A stretch of DNA of 64,000 nt from Methylococcales bacterium (GTDB lineage: Bacteria > Pseudomonadota > Gammaproteobacteria > Methylococcales > Methylomonadaceae). Positions 1-12,950 of the stretch are shown here, one piece after another. The stretch's first letter is position 1. Each line of letters opens with the position of its first letter. A program made the position numbers and the translations under genes. Below the pieces are notes generated by a model. It searched no databases. It was not told the origin of the DNA and worked only from the letters and a program-made list of their open reading frames with translations. The stretch lies in NCBI GenBank assembly GCA_028712795.1, contig JAQTPT010000002.1:1-64000 (forward strand). Direction: 5' to 3'.

Positions 1-175
1 GGCGCAAAAAATACGCGAACTGGTTCGAAACACGCGACTGGTTTTTGATTACCTTAAGATGACGAAAAACTCTTGCGCTGTTGGTTGCTCAGGATGAGAG
101 CGGTGGGTGGAGAACAAATTTACCGTGGCCATAGCCTTAGGTCCTCCCCACCAGATAACTTCGATTGATGTGGCC

Positions 176-370
176 TTACAGCGCTAAGGTCTGGACATTT
201 CCCAGTTGGTGCTGATGGTGCATGGCTTGTACAACAACTCTACCCAAATAAAAGTCAGTAAACACTGTTTGCCAATGATCAGTGACTGTGGTGACAAAAT
301 TACATTGGTTATGTTGGGAATATCTGCCCTTTCTTAACTCTTTGCCATGATGTGATTGTTTATCCATCAT
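176..370 (-). pseudogene. Truncated REP-associated (IS200-like) tyrosine transposase remnant
   Basis: The 64-codon reading frame starts with a Met-Asp-Lys segment followed by a KGRYSQHNQ...FVTTVT...Q.VFTDF..GR.VVQAM block. This resembles the N-terminus of RAYT-type transposases (Y1 HUH family), which usually continue into a MPDHxHW motif. Here the frame stops just where that motif should begin, and the lower-coordinate sequence down to base 1 shows no usable continuation. It is therefore a decayed 5' fragment. The family call rests on recalled motif similarity. Confidence 0.5.
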
Positions 371-473
371 AAAACCAAGTTGAGTTGATGATCGATGTAA
401 AAAAACGGCGGTGTTGGGAGCACATAAAACAGCGGCTTTGTTGTGGGAGCAGCTTTAGCAGCTTCCAAAATAG

Positions 474-947
474 CTATTTTTCAATCAAGACGATGGCTTG
501 TACCGCAATGCCTTCTTTACGCCCTTCAAAGCCCAGTTTTTCCGTGGTGGTGGCTTTGACGTTAATGCAATCAACGTCGATATTCAAGTCTTTGGCAATG
601 TTGCTGCACATCGCGGCAATATGAGGCGCCATTTTAGGGGCTTGAGCAATAATGGTCATGTCGGCATTCACCAGTTGATAACCTTTTCCCTGTACGATGT
701 GGTAAACATGACGCAATAAAACCCGGCTATCCGCGCCCTTAAATTCAGGATCAGTATCAGGGAAATGCTTGCCTATATCGCCTAAAGCTGCCGCGCCCAG
801 CAAGGCATCACAAAGCGCATGAAGCACCACATCGCCATCCGAATGCGCTTCAAGGCCTTGTTCATAGCCTATTTTCACGCCGCCTAAAATAATAAAATTA
901 CCGTCGTTAAAGCGGTGTACATCGTAACCCTGCCCTACTCTAATCAT
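474..947 (-). CDS. ispF: 2-C-methyl-D-erythritol 2,4-cyclodiphosphate synthase
   Basis: This enzyme converts CDP-ME 2-phosphate to MEcPP in the non-mevalonate isoprenoid pathway. The 157 aa are full length for the family. The N-terminal [11 protein letters not shown] carries the metal ligands Asp8 and His10, and the [12 protein letters not shown] segment supplies the third metal-binding His. The C-terminal [11 protein letters not shown] segment is the CDP-binding signature. The start overlaps the 3' end of ispD by 8 bases, so the two are probably translationally coupled. Nothing looks damaged. Confidence 0.97.
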   Translation of the reverse strand: MIRVGQGYDVHRFNDGNFIILGGVKIGYEQGLEAHSDGDVVLHALCDALLGAAALGDIGKHFPDTDPEFKGADSRVLLRHVYHIVQGKGYQLVNADMTIIAQAPKMAPHIAAMCSNIAKDLNIDVDCINVKATTTEKLGFEGRKEGIAVQAIVLIEK

Positions 948-1638
948 GCTGATGCTCCATATAAAACTGCGCCAATGCCAAGTCTTCGGGCCGTGTGATT
1001 TTTATATTATCAGGACGGCCTTCGACGATTTTGGGTTGCAAGCCCTGTAACTCAAGCGCACTGGCTTCATCGGTTATGGCCTGATTGCCTTCCGCTGTTT
1101 CCAGTGCATTTCTTAAAAGATCGTAACGGAACATCTGCGGCGTTAAAGCCCGCCAAATATGGCGACGATCCAAGGTGCCGACAATGCTGTCACCCTGGAC
1201 ATTTTTTAAAGTGTCGTGTGACGATAATGCTAGTATTCCACCTACTTCATCGTTTACCAGCGAGGCTATGAGATGCTGTATATCAGTGGCCGTTATACAA
1301 GGTCTTGCGGCATCATGCACCAGCACCCAATCAGTATCAGAGGCTATGGCGCGTATTGATTTTAACGCGGATAGTACGGAATCCGCCCGCTCTTTACCGC
1401 CTGAGGCGGTAATAATCTTTTCATGGGCGGACACCTCAAGCTCGGGCCAATAAGGGTCCTCTTCAGAAATTGCCACCGCGATAGCGGCAAAAACATCCGC
1501 ATTTAACAGCCGCAATAAAGTATGCTCAATGACTGTTTTACCCGCAAGCTCCAAATATTGTTTAGGCCGGTCGGCGTTCATGCGCTTGCCGACACCGGCG
1601 GCAGGAACAACCGCCCAGAATTTAATTGAATGACTCAT
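940..1638 (-). CDS. ispD: 2-C-methyl-D-erythritol 4-phosphate cytidylyltransferase
   Basis: IspD transfers CMP from CTP onto MEP in the MEP pathway. The 232-residue length is typical. The nucleotide-binding loop [10 protein letters not shown] lies at about residues 10-19 and the conserved VHDAARPC at about 107-114. The C-terminal [11 protein letters not shown] is also typical. The gene overlaps ispF, the enzyme two steps downstream, a pairing common in gammaproteobacteria, where ftsB-ispD-ispF is a frequent order. Here a small membrane protein and a K+ channel separate ispD from ftsB. Confidence 0.97.
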   Translation of the reverse strand: MSHSIKFWAVVPAAGVGKRMNADRPKQYLELAGKTVIEHTLLRLLNADVFAAIAVAISEEDPYWPELEVSAHEKIITASGGKERADSVLSALKSIRAIASDTDWVLVHDAARPCITATDIQHLIASLVNDEVGGILALSSHDTLKNVQGDSIVGTLDRRHIWRALTPQMFRYDLLRNALETAEGNQAITDEASALELQGLQPKIVEGRPDNIKITRPEDLALAQFYMEHQHD

Positions 1639-1715
1639 TTGTAGAATAGGGTTGTGGCGTCGAATTAAAAAGTAAACGACCTAAATAATGGGGTGCAGGA
1701 ATCAGAAAGGGTGAA

Positions 1716-2015
1716 TTAACGTCTATTCCGTCTGCTTCGCCTTGATCTTGGTAATACTATATGATCCAGATCAATTTCATCGTAAATTTTATCAACAATG
1801 TGGTCATCGTCTTTTGAGGATAAATTTATATCGGACGTTATCGTTATAAAAATATAAAGAATCATACCAAGGCTAACAGCTCCAATCAAAACACCTATTT
1901 CAAAAGAGATAGCTGGAAATATCCATACCAGGCTAAAAGCAACGCCAACACTTACAGCCAAAAACAAAGATAACATTAATAAAAAAATAATTATTACTAA
2001 CAAAAACTTCAACAT
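1716..2015 (-). CDS. Small two-helix membrane protein, unrecognised
   Basis: This 99-aa protein has two hydrophobic segments, at about residues 3-33 and 38-59, followed by an acidic stretch (KDDDHIVDKIYDEIDLD) and a strongly basic tail rich in Arg-Ser. The layout suggests an inner-membrane protein with a charged soluble tail. A GAGG ribosome-binding site lies 6 bases before the ATG. It sits between the K+ channel gene and ispD on the same strand. I do not recognise a family and assign no function. Confidence 0.65.
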   Translation of the reverse strand: MLKFLLVIIIFLLMLSLFLAVSVGVAFSLVWIFPAISFEIGVLIGAVSLGMILYIFITITSDINLSSKDDDHIVDKIYDEIDLDHIVLPRSRRSRRNRR

Positions 2016-2106
2016 TTATGCCTCAAAATCTATAATCGACTATCTCATATCCTGCAATTCACGCCACAAGTAACCATAAAAGGTACGCGATGCATACCCT
2101 ACATGA

Positions 2107-2598
2107 TTATTTACTGTCTTTACTGACACCTGATGACAACTGTTTTTCCAGTGCGTCCATGCGTTCATGTAACCGCGCCAACTCGTGGAGAATCTTATTT
2201 TCATCTGTCTCAATACGGCTGGTTTCCTGCTCGATTTGCCGAACATCGCTTCCCCAGGCATCCAAGTTTTTGCCGATGAGCGTCACTGAAAAAATAGCTG
2301 TAGACAATGAAAACAGGGCCAATCCGAACAAGATCAGCGTTGCCGACAGCAACCGCCCCAAAAATGAGATCGGCACTACGTCACCAAAACCAACATGCGT
2401 CATGGTGACCCAGGCAGACCATATTCCATCGGACACTGAATGGATATTAGGGTCAAGAATATAAAGCATAAAACCGGAAGCTACTGCCACGGCAAAAGCA
2501 AGGATTAGCAAATAAACCAGGCTTCGTTTGCCTATCAAGTCATTCAGCAGGTTTTTGAACAAGCTTACTGCCTCGGTGAGTATCATTATAATTTTCAT
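2107..2598 (-). CDS. Two-TM potassium channel family protein (Ion_trans_2)
   Basis: This 163-aa protein has one membrane helix near residues 25-48, a pore loop with the sequence TMTHVGFGDVVP, and a second helix at about 80-105. GFGD is a variant of the K+ selectivity filter TVGYGD. The C-terminal 50 residues are charged and predicted to form a coiled coil (IEQETSRIETDENKILHELARLHERM). There is no RCK/TrkA domain, so gating by that route is unlikely. It is a probable inner-membrane cation channel. The TTHVGFGD filter is somewhat divergent, so K+ selectivity is inferred. Confidence 0.85.
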   Translation of the reverse strand: MKIIMILTEAVSLFKNLLNDLIGKRSLVYLLILAFAVAVASGFMLYILDPNIHSVSDGIWSAWVTMTHVGFGDVVPISFLGRLLSATLILFGLALFSLSTAIFSVTLIGKNLDAWGSDVRQIEQETSRIETDENKILHELARLHERMDALEKQLSSGVSKDSK

Positions 2599-2637
2599 AA
2601 AATTCTTTGTATTTTCAGAATGATGGTACTGTTTTAA

Positions 2638-2696
2638 AAAAGAAAAGGCGCGAGATTAAAAGTGCTTTTATCACCTTTAGCCTTGCGCCTTTAGCC
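2638..2696 (-). terminator. Rho-independent terminator after ftsB
   Basis: On the minus strand, an AAAGGCGC arm pairs with a GCGCCTTT arm about 35 bases later, and the second arm runs directly into a T-rich tract (CTTTTTT). It begins about 12 bases after the ftsB stop and would end the pyrG-kdsA-eno-ftsB transcript. Confidence 0.65.
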
Positions 2697-2707
2697 TGTC
2701 CTCAACT

Positions 2708-2977
2708 TCACTCAAGAACCTGAAAAAACGTCTCGCCTTCTTTAATCATCCCTAATTCTTCCCTGGCCCGTTCTTCCAGTGCTTCCTGCCCTTTTCTCAA
2801 GTCTTCCACTTCTGCATAAAGCGCTTCATTACGCTCCCTTTTTTCTTCCACTTGTTCCTTAAGGTCATCAAGCCGCTGCTGATAGGCCTTTACCTCCTCA
2901 ATACCGCCATCGCCATACCATAAGCGGTGTTGAAGAAGAATAACCAGTAGAATAGTAATTGAAAGTAGAATTTTCAT
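2708..2977 (-). CDS. ftsB: Cell division protein FtsB
   Basis: FtsB is a bitopic inner-membrane protein that forms the FtsQLB complex of the divisome. From the ATG at 2977 the protein has 89 aa: a short cytoplasmic start, one TM helix (about residues 4-18), the RLWYGDGG turn typical of FtsB, and a coiled coil (residues 27-75). The frame can be extended upstream to 3019, adding 14 residues before the helix, and a GAAGGG lies upstream of that ATG. I prefer 2977 because FtsB proteins normally begin just before the helix. It lies after eno, a common gammaproteobacterial order. Confidence 0.9.
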   Translation of the reverse strand: MKILLSITILLVILLQHRLWYGDGGIEEVKAYQQRLDDLKEQVEEKRERNEALYAEVEDLRKGQEALEERAREELGMIKEGETFFQVLE

Positions 2978-3048
2978 AATTTCAAATTGACCAAGAAAGG
3001 AAAAAGATGCATTTTTCAACTTGTACCCTTCAACTGGTAACTTAAAAA

Positions 3049-6802
<3,754 letters not shown>

Positions 6803-7184
6803 TTAGTATGTATGGGGTTCAGAGGATAACTGATGACAGCTTAAGAATATCTTGCCCATTTTAATCGACAAAGCGCTTGTCGTCATTGTCTTTATTCAGG
6901 CAAAAGTGGAAAGGGTTGGAAACAAGATACAGTTGTTATGCTGGACACGGCTTCCAACCCTGTTTTTAACCAGGCTAAATGTTGCGTAGTAGAAAATACA
7001 GCAGTCTGATGTGTGCCAACATATCGAAACATAATTTAGCTTGTCTCTTTTTTTCGAAGGCCAGCTTTTTATTTAACATTTAATACCCATTTGAAGCAGA
7101 CCAAGCGATATGAGGAAAAAAGATTGCCGGAATGATGGCAGCTATTATAAGCGCTGCGTGCATGACAGAAACCATCGTGGCGCT
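6803..7184. other. Intergenic region with a long-loop inverted repeat
   Basis: No gene is seen here. A perfect 9-base inverted repeat, GGGTTGGAA at 6913-6921 and TTCCAACCC at 6952-6960, is followed by TGTTTTT on the plus strand. With a 30-base loop it is a weak terminator candidate. The rest presumably contains the pyrG promoter. Confidence 0.35.
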
Positions 7185-7904
7185 TTAGTCTGACAGATAA
7201 TATTCCACAGTGGAAACCACTCGAATCTTTTTGATATGCGGGTTGTTTTTATCCCGGGGATTTATTTCAAATTGTCCTTGAGTGGCCTGTTTGATTTTGC
7301 CCAATTTACTATTCGAATCTTCAGCAAACTTTACCGCCACTTCACGCGCTTTAGTGGTGGCTTCTTGAATCATTTCCGGTTTTATCTTGTTCAAACCAGT
7401 AAAAATGTACTCGTTCTGATTTTGGTAATCACCGCCCGTAAAGGCGATGCCCTGCTTGCCCAGTTCCGCGAGCTCAGTCATTACCTTGCGGATCAAGTCG
7501 ACTTTGGGTGAGTAAACGGTCACCGTTTGGATGGCGGTATATCTAAACTCGGCCTTGGCGGCATCAGCATATTGCTGGGCGAATTTGTCGGTAATGGCCG
7601 GGGTTGAAGCGGTAATATCATTGGCATCAATCCCTTTTGCAACGAGAAAATCCTTGATTTTTTTAGTGCTTGCTTCAATTGACGCATAGAGCCCCCCAAG
7701 CTCATTACTTGCCTCGGTGAAAACAATGGGCCATATCACTATATCGGCTGGCAGTTCGCGTTCAGACAATCCTTTGACTGTTACGCTACGCTCATATTCC
7801 TTATACTGGATTGCTGCGCCAGCGAGCAGATATCCGAGTATGCCCAGACCTAAAAAAATAGACGCGCCCAATAAAAAGGCACCTAATGTATTTTCCTGCC
7901 TCAT
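7185..7904 (-). CDS. SIMPL domain (DUF541) periplasmic protein
   Basis: The 239-aa protein starts with a short charged segment and one hydrophobic helix (about residues 6-29), consistent with an uncleaved signal anchor. The SIMPL/DUF541 domain follows, with YERSVTVKGLSERELPADI as its first strand and a FTGGDYQNQNEYIF strand in the middle. Family members have been linked to oxidative-stress defence, but the biochemical role is unclear. I chose the ATG at 7904 because TGAGGA lies 5 bases upstream; the frame extends seven codons further without such a site. Confidence 0.85.
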   Translation of the reverse strand: MRQENTLGAFLLGASIFLGLGILGYLLAGAAIQYKEYERSVTVKGLSERELPADIVIWPIVFTEASNELGGLYASIEASTKKIKDFLVAKGIDANDITASTPAITDKFAQQYADAAKAEFRYTAIQTVTVYSPKVDLIRKVMTELAELGKQGIAFTGGDYQNQNEYIFTGLNKIKPEMIQEATTKAREVAVKFAEDSNSKLGKIKQATQGQFEINPRDKNNPHIKKIRVVSTVEYYLSD

Positions 7905-8167
7905 ATTTTCCTCAGTTGTAAGCAAAGTAAAAAAGATTTTATGATTTGGGTGTTCAATTTATACTATAAAAATTAATTGATCTATATAAAACACGAAAAT
8001 ATTAAAAGGGTAATGTAGTTGGTTGGCCTCAGATGGATAACATACATTATATTTGATAGCCAAGTTTGTTCTAAGTAGCGGAATCATATGTCCTATCGGC
8101 TGGGCGTGGCATTTAGAAAACGATAGCGATGCGTAACTACAAGCCTGTATTATGATCATTAGCCGCA

Positions 8168-8654
8168 TCATTTTGAACTGTGCCGTAAACTTCGATCAGA
8201 CTGAGAACACAATTCTTGCCGCAAATAGCATTCGATACTTGGCTGGTCTTGCGTCACCATCAGATATTCGCGCAGTGCGGCGATTTTACGATAATGAGAA
8301 AACTTGCCGCCGCGATCATAAGCTTCTGCAGGAGGCGAAAGCACTTCAATCAGCAAAGTAGGTTGAGCAAGGTATATGCGTATCCGTCCTCAAACTGCGG
8401 CGATCCGCACACTACAGCGATGTCCGGTTAATGGTAGCAGAGTGCTTGGTCTGCTTTGACACGCACAGCGTTTATGTAAGCTTCGCAGGGATGTTTTTGA
8501 GTTGGCTTAGCAATATTAACGGTTATACTTCCGGCTTGCACAGGTCATCGCATAGATTCGACCGTCGTCAAATTCGCTTTTATTAAGACGCGCGACGTTC
8601 AAGAGTTAAATACTCTTCAGCGTTGTAATATGTTTGTATAAGTTCGGCGGTCAT
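8168..8654 (-). pseudogene. Decayed Uma2 family (DUF820) restriction-endonuclease-fold gene
   Basis: Reading the minus strand from an ATG at 8654 with GAGGTG upstream gives MTAELIQTYYNAEEYLTLE, and after frameshifts PDIAVVCGSPQFEDGYAYT. After another single-base shift the frame gives LLIEVLSPPAEAYDRGGKF and HYRKIAALREYLMV. The PDIAVV and EVLSPxTExxDRxxKxxxYR blocks are hallmarks of Uma2 proteins, whose fold is PD-(D/E)xK. At least two frameshifts and a divergent 3' end make it non-functional. Such genes proliferate in cyanobacteria and other bacteria with mobile DNA. Confidence 0.7.
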
Positions 8655-8880
8655 GAATCACCTCGCTAAAAAAGTTTTGCTTCAAATCAAGCATATCATA
8701 GCGTTTATCGGTTATGTGAAGATAGTTTTCACCTACTTCCAGAAAACTTGCTCATGGAATCGTAGAATCGCAACCGTTTGCCAGTAACCTTATGCCTCCG
8801 TTATCAAGTCATTTACCTGAAAGGCTGATATGGCTTTATTATCTTTATTTTTGTCTGCTTCTTTAAAAAAATTGTAATTC

Positions 8881-10404
8881 ATGCGGATTTCATCGAATAA
8901 CTATTGGGATTTGCTCGCAGCGATTGCGGGTATTTTATTCGCGGCTGTATTTGCCCCTTTTGATTATGCCTACCTGGCACCGGTTGCACTATGCATTCTT
9001 TTTGCTGCCTGGCAAAATATCACGCCCGGACGGGCACTGCTGAGAGGCTATTTTTTTGGTATTGGGTCATTTGGTTTAGGTGTATCCTGGGTCTATATAA
9101 GCGTCCATGATTTTGGCGGTGCCAGTGTACTAAGCTCTAGCCTGTTAACCTGCCTGTTTTTTGGTTTTTGGGCCTTATTTCCGGCACTGGCGGGTTATCT
9201 TTCTGTAAAAATACAGCCTAAAAAAAGGGGGCTTGTCTCAATATTGCCCATGCCTGTTATCTGGGTGTTGATCGAATACTTGCGTGGCTATCTGGTGCTT
9301 AACGGCTTTCCGTGGTTGCAAGTCGCCTACTCCCAGTTAGAAACGCCTTTAGCCGGTTATATTCCACTCGTTGGCGTTTATGGCTCGGGTTTTTTAGCGG
9401 CTTTAACGGCATCCGTCATCGTGTATTTATTTCAAACTAAAAAACACCGCCTGTTATTGTCCACTGCCATTGCGGCTTTATGGATTTTAGGCGCCGCCTT
9501 ACAGACGATAAAATGGACAGATGCAATTGGCCCTCCTATCCGCGTCTCCTTGATTCAGGGCAATATAACGCAGGATCAAAAATGGCGGCCGGAAAACAAA
9601 CTCAATACCCTACAGTTCTACAAATCGATGACAGAAGCACATTGGGATTCTGCCGTTATTGTTTGGCCTGAGACATCTATCCCTGCTTATTTATCTGAAG
9701 TGAGCGAATGGTTTTTACTGCCCTTGAGTAAAGCTGCCCGGCAACATAAAACGGATTTAATTGTCAGTCTTCCTGCACATGGAAATTCGGAAAAGGAAAA
9801 ATACAATGCGGTTATGACGCTGGGTAAAGAAACGGGCATGTATCGAAAAATCCATTTGTTACCTTTCGGCGAATATTTGCCTTGGCAACCGGTGTCAGGT
9901 TTTATATTAAACAGCTTGGGCATAAAGTTGGGCAAATTTACGCCCGGAGGTACCGGCCAGTCCTTGTTGAAAGCGGGAGGCTATCGCTTTATAACGTCCA
10001 TTTGTTATGAAGATGCTTTTGGGGATGCCGGTATTTTAGGCTTGCCCGATGCGGCTTATCTGGTTAATGTTACTAATGATGGCTGGTTTGGAGATTCAAT
10101 AGAGCCTCACCAGCATCTGCAAATCGCCAGAATGCGGGCCATGGAAACAGGACGTTTTCTGTTGCGGTCCACCAATACCGGCGTAACAGCAGTCGTTGCC
10201 CCTGACGGCAGGATTATCAGCCAGGCCCCTTTATTTAAAGCGACGGTGCTTAGCGAAACAATAACACCTATGGGAGGCATGACGCCTTATGCGAAATTAG
10301 GCGATAAACCGATTATTCTTGTCCTGATGATTTTGCTTTTTTGTTTAATCATTTATGGCAAATGGCTCCAAGACCTGAAAAAGCTTGGGTTTTGGTTAAG
10401 ATGA
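8881..10404 (+). CDS. lnt: Apolipoprotein N-acyltransferase
   Basis: Lnt adds the third acyl chain to the N-terminal cysteine of lipoproteins at the periplasmic face of the inner membrane. The 507-aa protein has six to seven N-terminal membrane segments (to about residue 200), then a nitrilase-fold domain. The catalytic Glu is in VVWPETSIPAY, the Lys in KIHLLPFGEYLPW and the Cys in SICYEDAFGD. A last TM segment lies near the C-terminus. Length and topology are typical. No clear Shine-Dalgarno precedes the ATG. A Lon-like protease follows on the same strand after 93 bases. Confidence 0.96.
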   Translation: MRISSNNYWDLLAAIAGILFAAVFAPFDYAYLAPVALCILFAAWQNITPGRALLRGYFFGIGSFGLGVSWVYISVHDFGGASVLSSSLLTCLFFGFWALFPALAGYLSVKIQPKKRGLVSILPMPVIWVLIEYLRGYLVLNGFPWLQVAYSQLETPLAGYIPLVGVYGSGFLAALTASVIVYLFQTKKHRLLLSTAIAALWILGAALQTIKWTDAIGPPIRVSLIQGNITQDQKWRPENKLNTLQFYKSMTEAHWDSAVIVWPETSIPAYLSEVSEWFLLPLSKAARQHKTDLIVSLPAHGNSEKEKYNAVMTLGKETGMYRKIHLLPFGEYLPWQPVSGFILNSLGIKLGKFTPGGTGQSLLKAGGYRFITSICYEDAFGDAGILGLPDAAYLVNVTNDGWFGDSIEPHQHLQIARMRAMETGRFLLRSTNTGVTAVVAPDGRIISQAPLFKATVLSETITPMGGMTPYAKLGDKPIILVLMILLFCLIIYGKWLQDLKKLGFWLR

Positions 10405-10497
10405 TAATTTCTGAAATCCGCAGCCATGTTATCGGACAAGCTTATAAAAATGATAGAATGGCCGATTATTTGAAAACTGATACCTTCGAACCTATCC

Positions 10498-12885
10498 ATG
10501 TCTATTTCCTTAAAGCTTCCCCTTGAGTCACTGAAACTAAATGTCGACTTGACCGGCTTTGAATTTCCGGAAGCACCCCGATTGCAAAGCGGCATTTTAG
10601 GACAGCCAAGAGCCCAATCAGCACTGGAATTTGGTGTTGCCATGCCCAATCCCGGTTACAATATTTTTGTCATGGGAGAATCCGGTTTAGGCCGCATATC
10701 CATGGTCACCAGTCATTTAAATGCGCTTGCCCAATCCCTCCCTGCACCGCCTTCCTATGCTTATGTGGATAATTTTGATAATCCCAGAGAGCCTGTTGCC
10801 GTTGAGTTGCCAGCCGAATTCGGACAGGTGTTCAGCAAGGATATTGAAAAGTTTCTTGATGATCTGTGGGCAACATTTCCCGCCGCCTTTGAAAGCCCTA
10901 CTTATCAGCAAAAAAAATCTGCAATCGAGCGGCAGTTTAGTCAGTGCTATAACAATGCGATTGATCTGGTTGATAAAAAAGCGCAAGAATATACCATCGC
11001 TTTGTTCAGGGAAAGTGAATCGATTACATTTGCCCCTGTCCGGGATAAAAAATCAATCAATGAAGAGCAGTTCACTCAACTGCCGCAGTCTGAACGTGAA
11101 GCTTTTCACAGCCACGTCGAGGAACTGGAAGAGTATCTCAGTGACGTGCTGCTGGAATTGCCACAATGGCGTCGCACTATGGTTGAAAAAATCAAGCAGC
11201 TCGATAATGACACCATCAGCTTGGCGATAGACCCGTTGTTTGCCGAGCTAAATGATAAATATCAAAACATTGATGATGTCATCACCTACTTAGCGGAAAT
11301 CAAAAAAAATCTGGACAGCACGATTACCAATTATCTGATGCCGACGCGGACACTGGAACCACGGGAAACCAACGCAAAACGCTTGACGCTGACCGAGCAG
11401 TACGCCCCCAACATTCTGGTCGATAATAAACAGGAGTACGGAGCGCCCGTCATTTTTGAGCCACATCCGATTTATCAGAATCTGTTTGGCCGTATTGAAT
11501 ATGTCAGCGACCAGGGCGCGTTAGTAACCAATTACCGGAAAATTTGTGCCGGCTCATTGCATAAGGCTAACGGCGGGTATTTGATTCTCGATGCAGAAAA
11601 ACTATTAACCTATCCCTTTGTTTGGGAAGGCCTTAAACGGGCGTTGCAATCAGGCCGCATTGAAATTGAATCGCCGTATTCAGAGTTGGGCATCAACACC
11701 ATTACCTTAAAGCCCGAAGTGATCCCGTTAAATGTTAAAGTGATACTGATTGGTTCGCGGGACATTTATTATCTGCTGGAAGAAATGGATAGCGAATTCA
11801 ACGAAATGTTCAGAATACTCGCTGACTTCGACAATTACATTCCACGTACCGATGATTCCATGCAGGGCTTTGCAATGCTCATGCAGAAGCAGGCGGCTGA
11901 TTCGGGTGCAAACCCGTTAACACGGACAGCTATTGAAGGGTTGATTGAACACAGTTGCCGGCTGGCTGAAAATCAGCATCATTTTTCTGCCCATATAAAA
12001 GATTCACTGGACATCATTGCCGAGGCCAATTTGTTTTGCAGGCAAGCCAAGCAGAGCGAAATCGACAGACCACACATCGAACTGGCCCTGGAAGCCAGAG
12101 AACATCGAAACGGCAGGTTGTCTCAAGCGATACTCGAAGAAATGCTGGATGGCACTATTCTGATCGATACCGAAGGCGAAGCTGTTGGAAAAATAAACGG
12201 CTTAACCGTTCTGGAAATAGGAGGTAGCAGCTTTGGTGCGCCGGCACGCATCACCACCACGGTTTACCCCGGCTCCAGGGGCATCGTTGACATTGAGCGC
12301 GAGGCTGAGTTGGGACAGGCCATCCACTCAAAAGGCGTGATGATTTTAACGGGCTATCTGGGCCATTCTTATGCCCAACAATTTCCGTTGGCTGTATCCG
12401 CCAGTATTGCCATCGAACAATCTTATGGCTATATCGATGGCGACAGTGCGTCGCTGGCGGAACTGTGCTGCCTTATTTCCGCACTCACCCGAACGCCGAT
12501 TAAACAAGCTTTTGCCGTAACCGGATCAATTAATCAATACGGCGAGGTACAAGCCGTAGGTGGAGTCAATGAGAAAATCGAAGGATACTTCAGGCTTTGT
12601 CAGGCTCGCGGGCTTAATGGGCAACATGCCGCCATTATACCCGCCGCCAACAAGCGCAACCTGATGTTGAAACAGGAAGTAATTGATGCCGTTGCCAAAG
12701 GACTGTTTGCGGTTTATGCGGTGGCGAGTGTCGACGAGACCTTGGAACTATTGACCGGACAACCCGCAGGCAAACCGAACGACGAAGGCTTGTATCCCGA
12801 AAATTGCATCAATTTCAGGGCTATCTCCCGATTAAAAGAGATTTCTGATATGGCATCAGATGACGATAAAGAGGAAGGAATTTAG
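10498..12885 (+). CDS. Lon-family ATP-dependent protease (LonB/YcbZ-like)
   Basis: This 795-aa protein resembles the Lon-related proteases of the YcbZ/LonC type, with an AAA-like N-terminal part and a C-terminal Lon proteolytic domain. The nucleotide-binding region near residues 55-63 reads VMGESGLGRIS: the usual GKT is changed to GRI, so ATP hydrolysis may be altered. The catalytic dyad is visible as Ser650 in DGDSASLAE and Lys693 in GGVNEKIEG, 43 residues apart as in E. coli Lon. A coiled-coil-rich insertion occupies residues 130-280. It is followed by a clear terminator. Confidence 0.9.
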   Translation: MSISLKLPLESLKLNVDLTGFEFPEAPRLQSGILGQPRAQSALEFGVAMPNPGYNIFVMGESGLGRISMVTSHLNALAQSLPAPPSYAYVDNFDNPREPVAVELPAEFGQVFSKDIEKFLDDLWATFPAAFESPTYQQKKSAIERQFSQCYNNAIDLVDKKAQEYTIALFRESESITFAPVRDKKSINEEQFTQLPQSEREAFHSHVEELEEYLSDVLLELPQWRRTMVEKIKQLDNDTISLAIDPLFAELNDKYQNIDDVITYLAEIKKNLDSTITNYLMPTRTLEPRETNAKRLTLTEQYAPNILVDNKQEYGAPVIFEPHPIYQNLFGRIEYVSDQGALVTNYRKICAGSLHKANGGYLILDAEKLLTYPFVWEGLKRALQSGRIEIESPYSELGINTITLKPEVIPLNVKVILIGSRDIYYLLEEMDSEFNEMFRILADFDNYIPRTDDSMQGFAMLMQKQAADSGANPLTRTAIEGLIEHSCRLAENQHHFSAHIKDSLDIIAEANLFCRQAKQSEIDRPHIELALEAREHRNGRLSQAILEEMLDGTILIDTEGEAVGKINGLTVLEIGGSSFGAPARITTTVYPGSRGIVDIEREAELGQAIHSKGVMILTGYLGHSYAQQFPLAVSASIAIEQSYGYIDGDSASLAELCCLISALTRTPIKQAFAVTGSINQYGEVQAVGGVNEKIEGYFRLCQARGLNGQHAAIIPAANKRNLMLKQEVIDAVAKGLFAVYAVASVDETLELLTGQPAGKPNDEGLYPENCINFRAISRLKEISDMASDDDKEEGI

Positions 12886-12898
12886 GAAACCGGTCTGT

Positions 12899-12930
12899 AG
12901 AGACGCAATATTTTGCGTCTCTTCGTTTTA
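12899..12930 (+). terminator. Rho-independent terminator after the Lon-like gene
   Basis: A perfect 10-base stem (AGAGACGCAA with TTGCGTCTCT) closes a TATT loop and is followed by TCGTTTTA. It lies 14 bases after the stop codon and between convergent genes, so it may also serve the minus-strand SPOR gene. Confidence 0.75.
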
Positions 12931-12950
12931 TCCGGATTTTGGTACGTTCC

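Noticed and set aside
7959..8171. 70-codon minus-strand frame between the SIMPL gene and the Uma2 relic
   Set aside because: No domain, AT-driven hydrophobic tail and no upstream ribosome-binding site; likely a chance frame.
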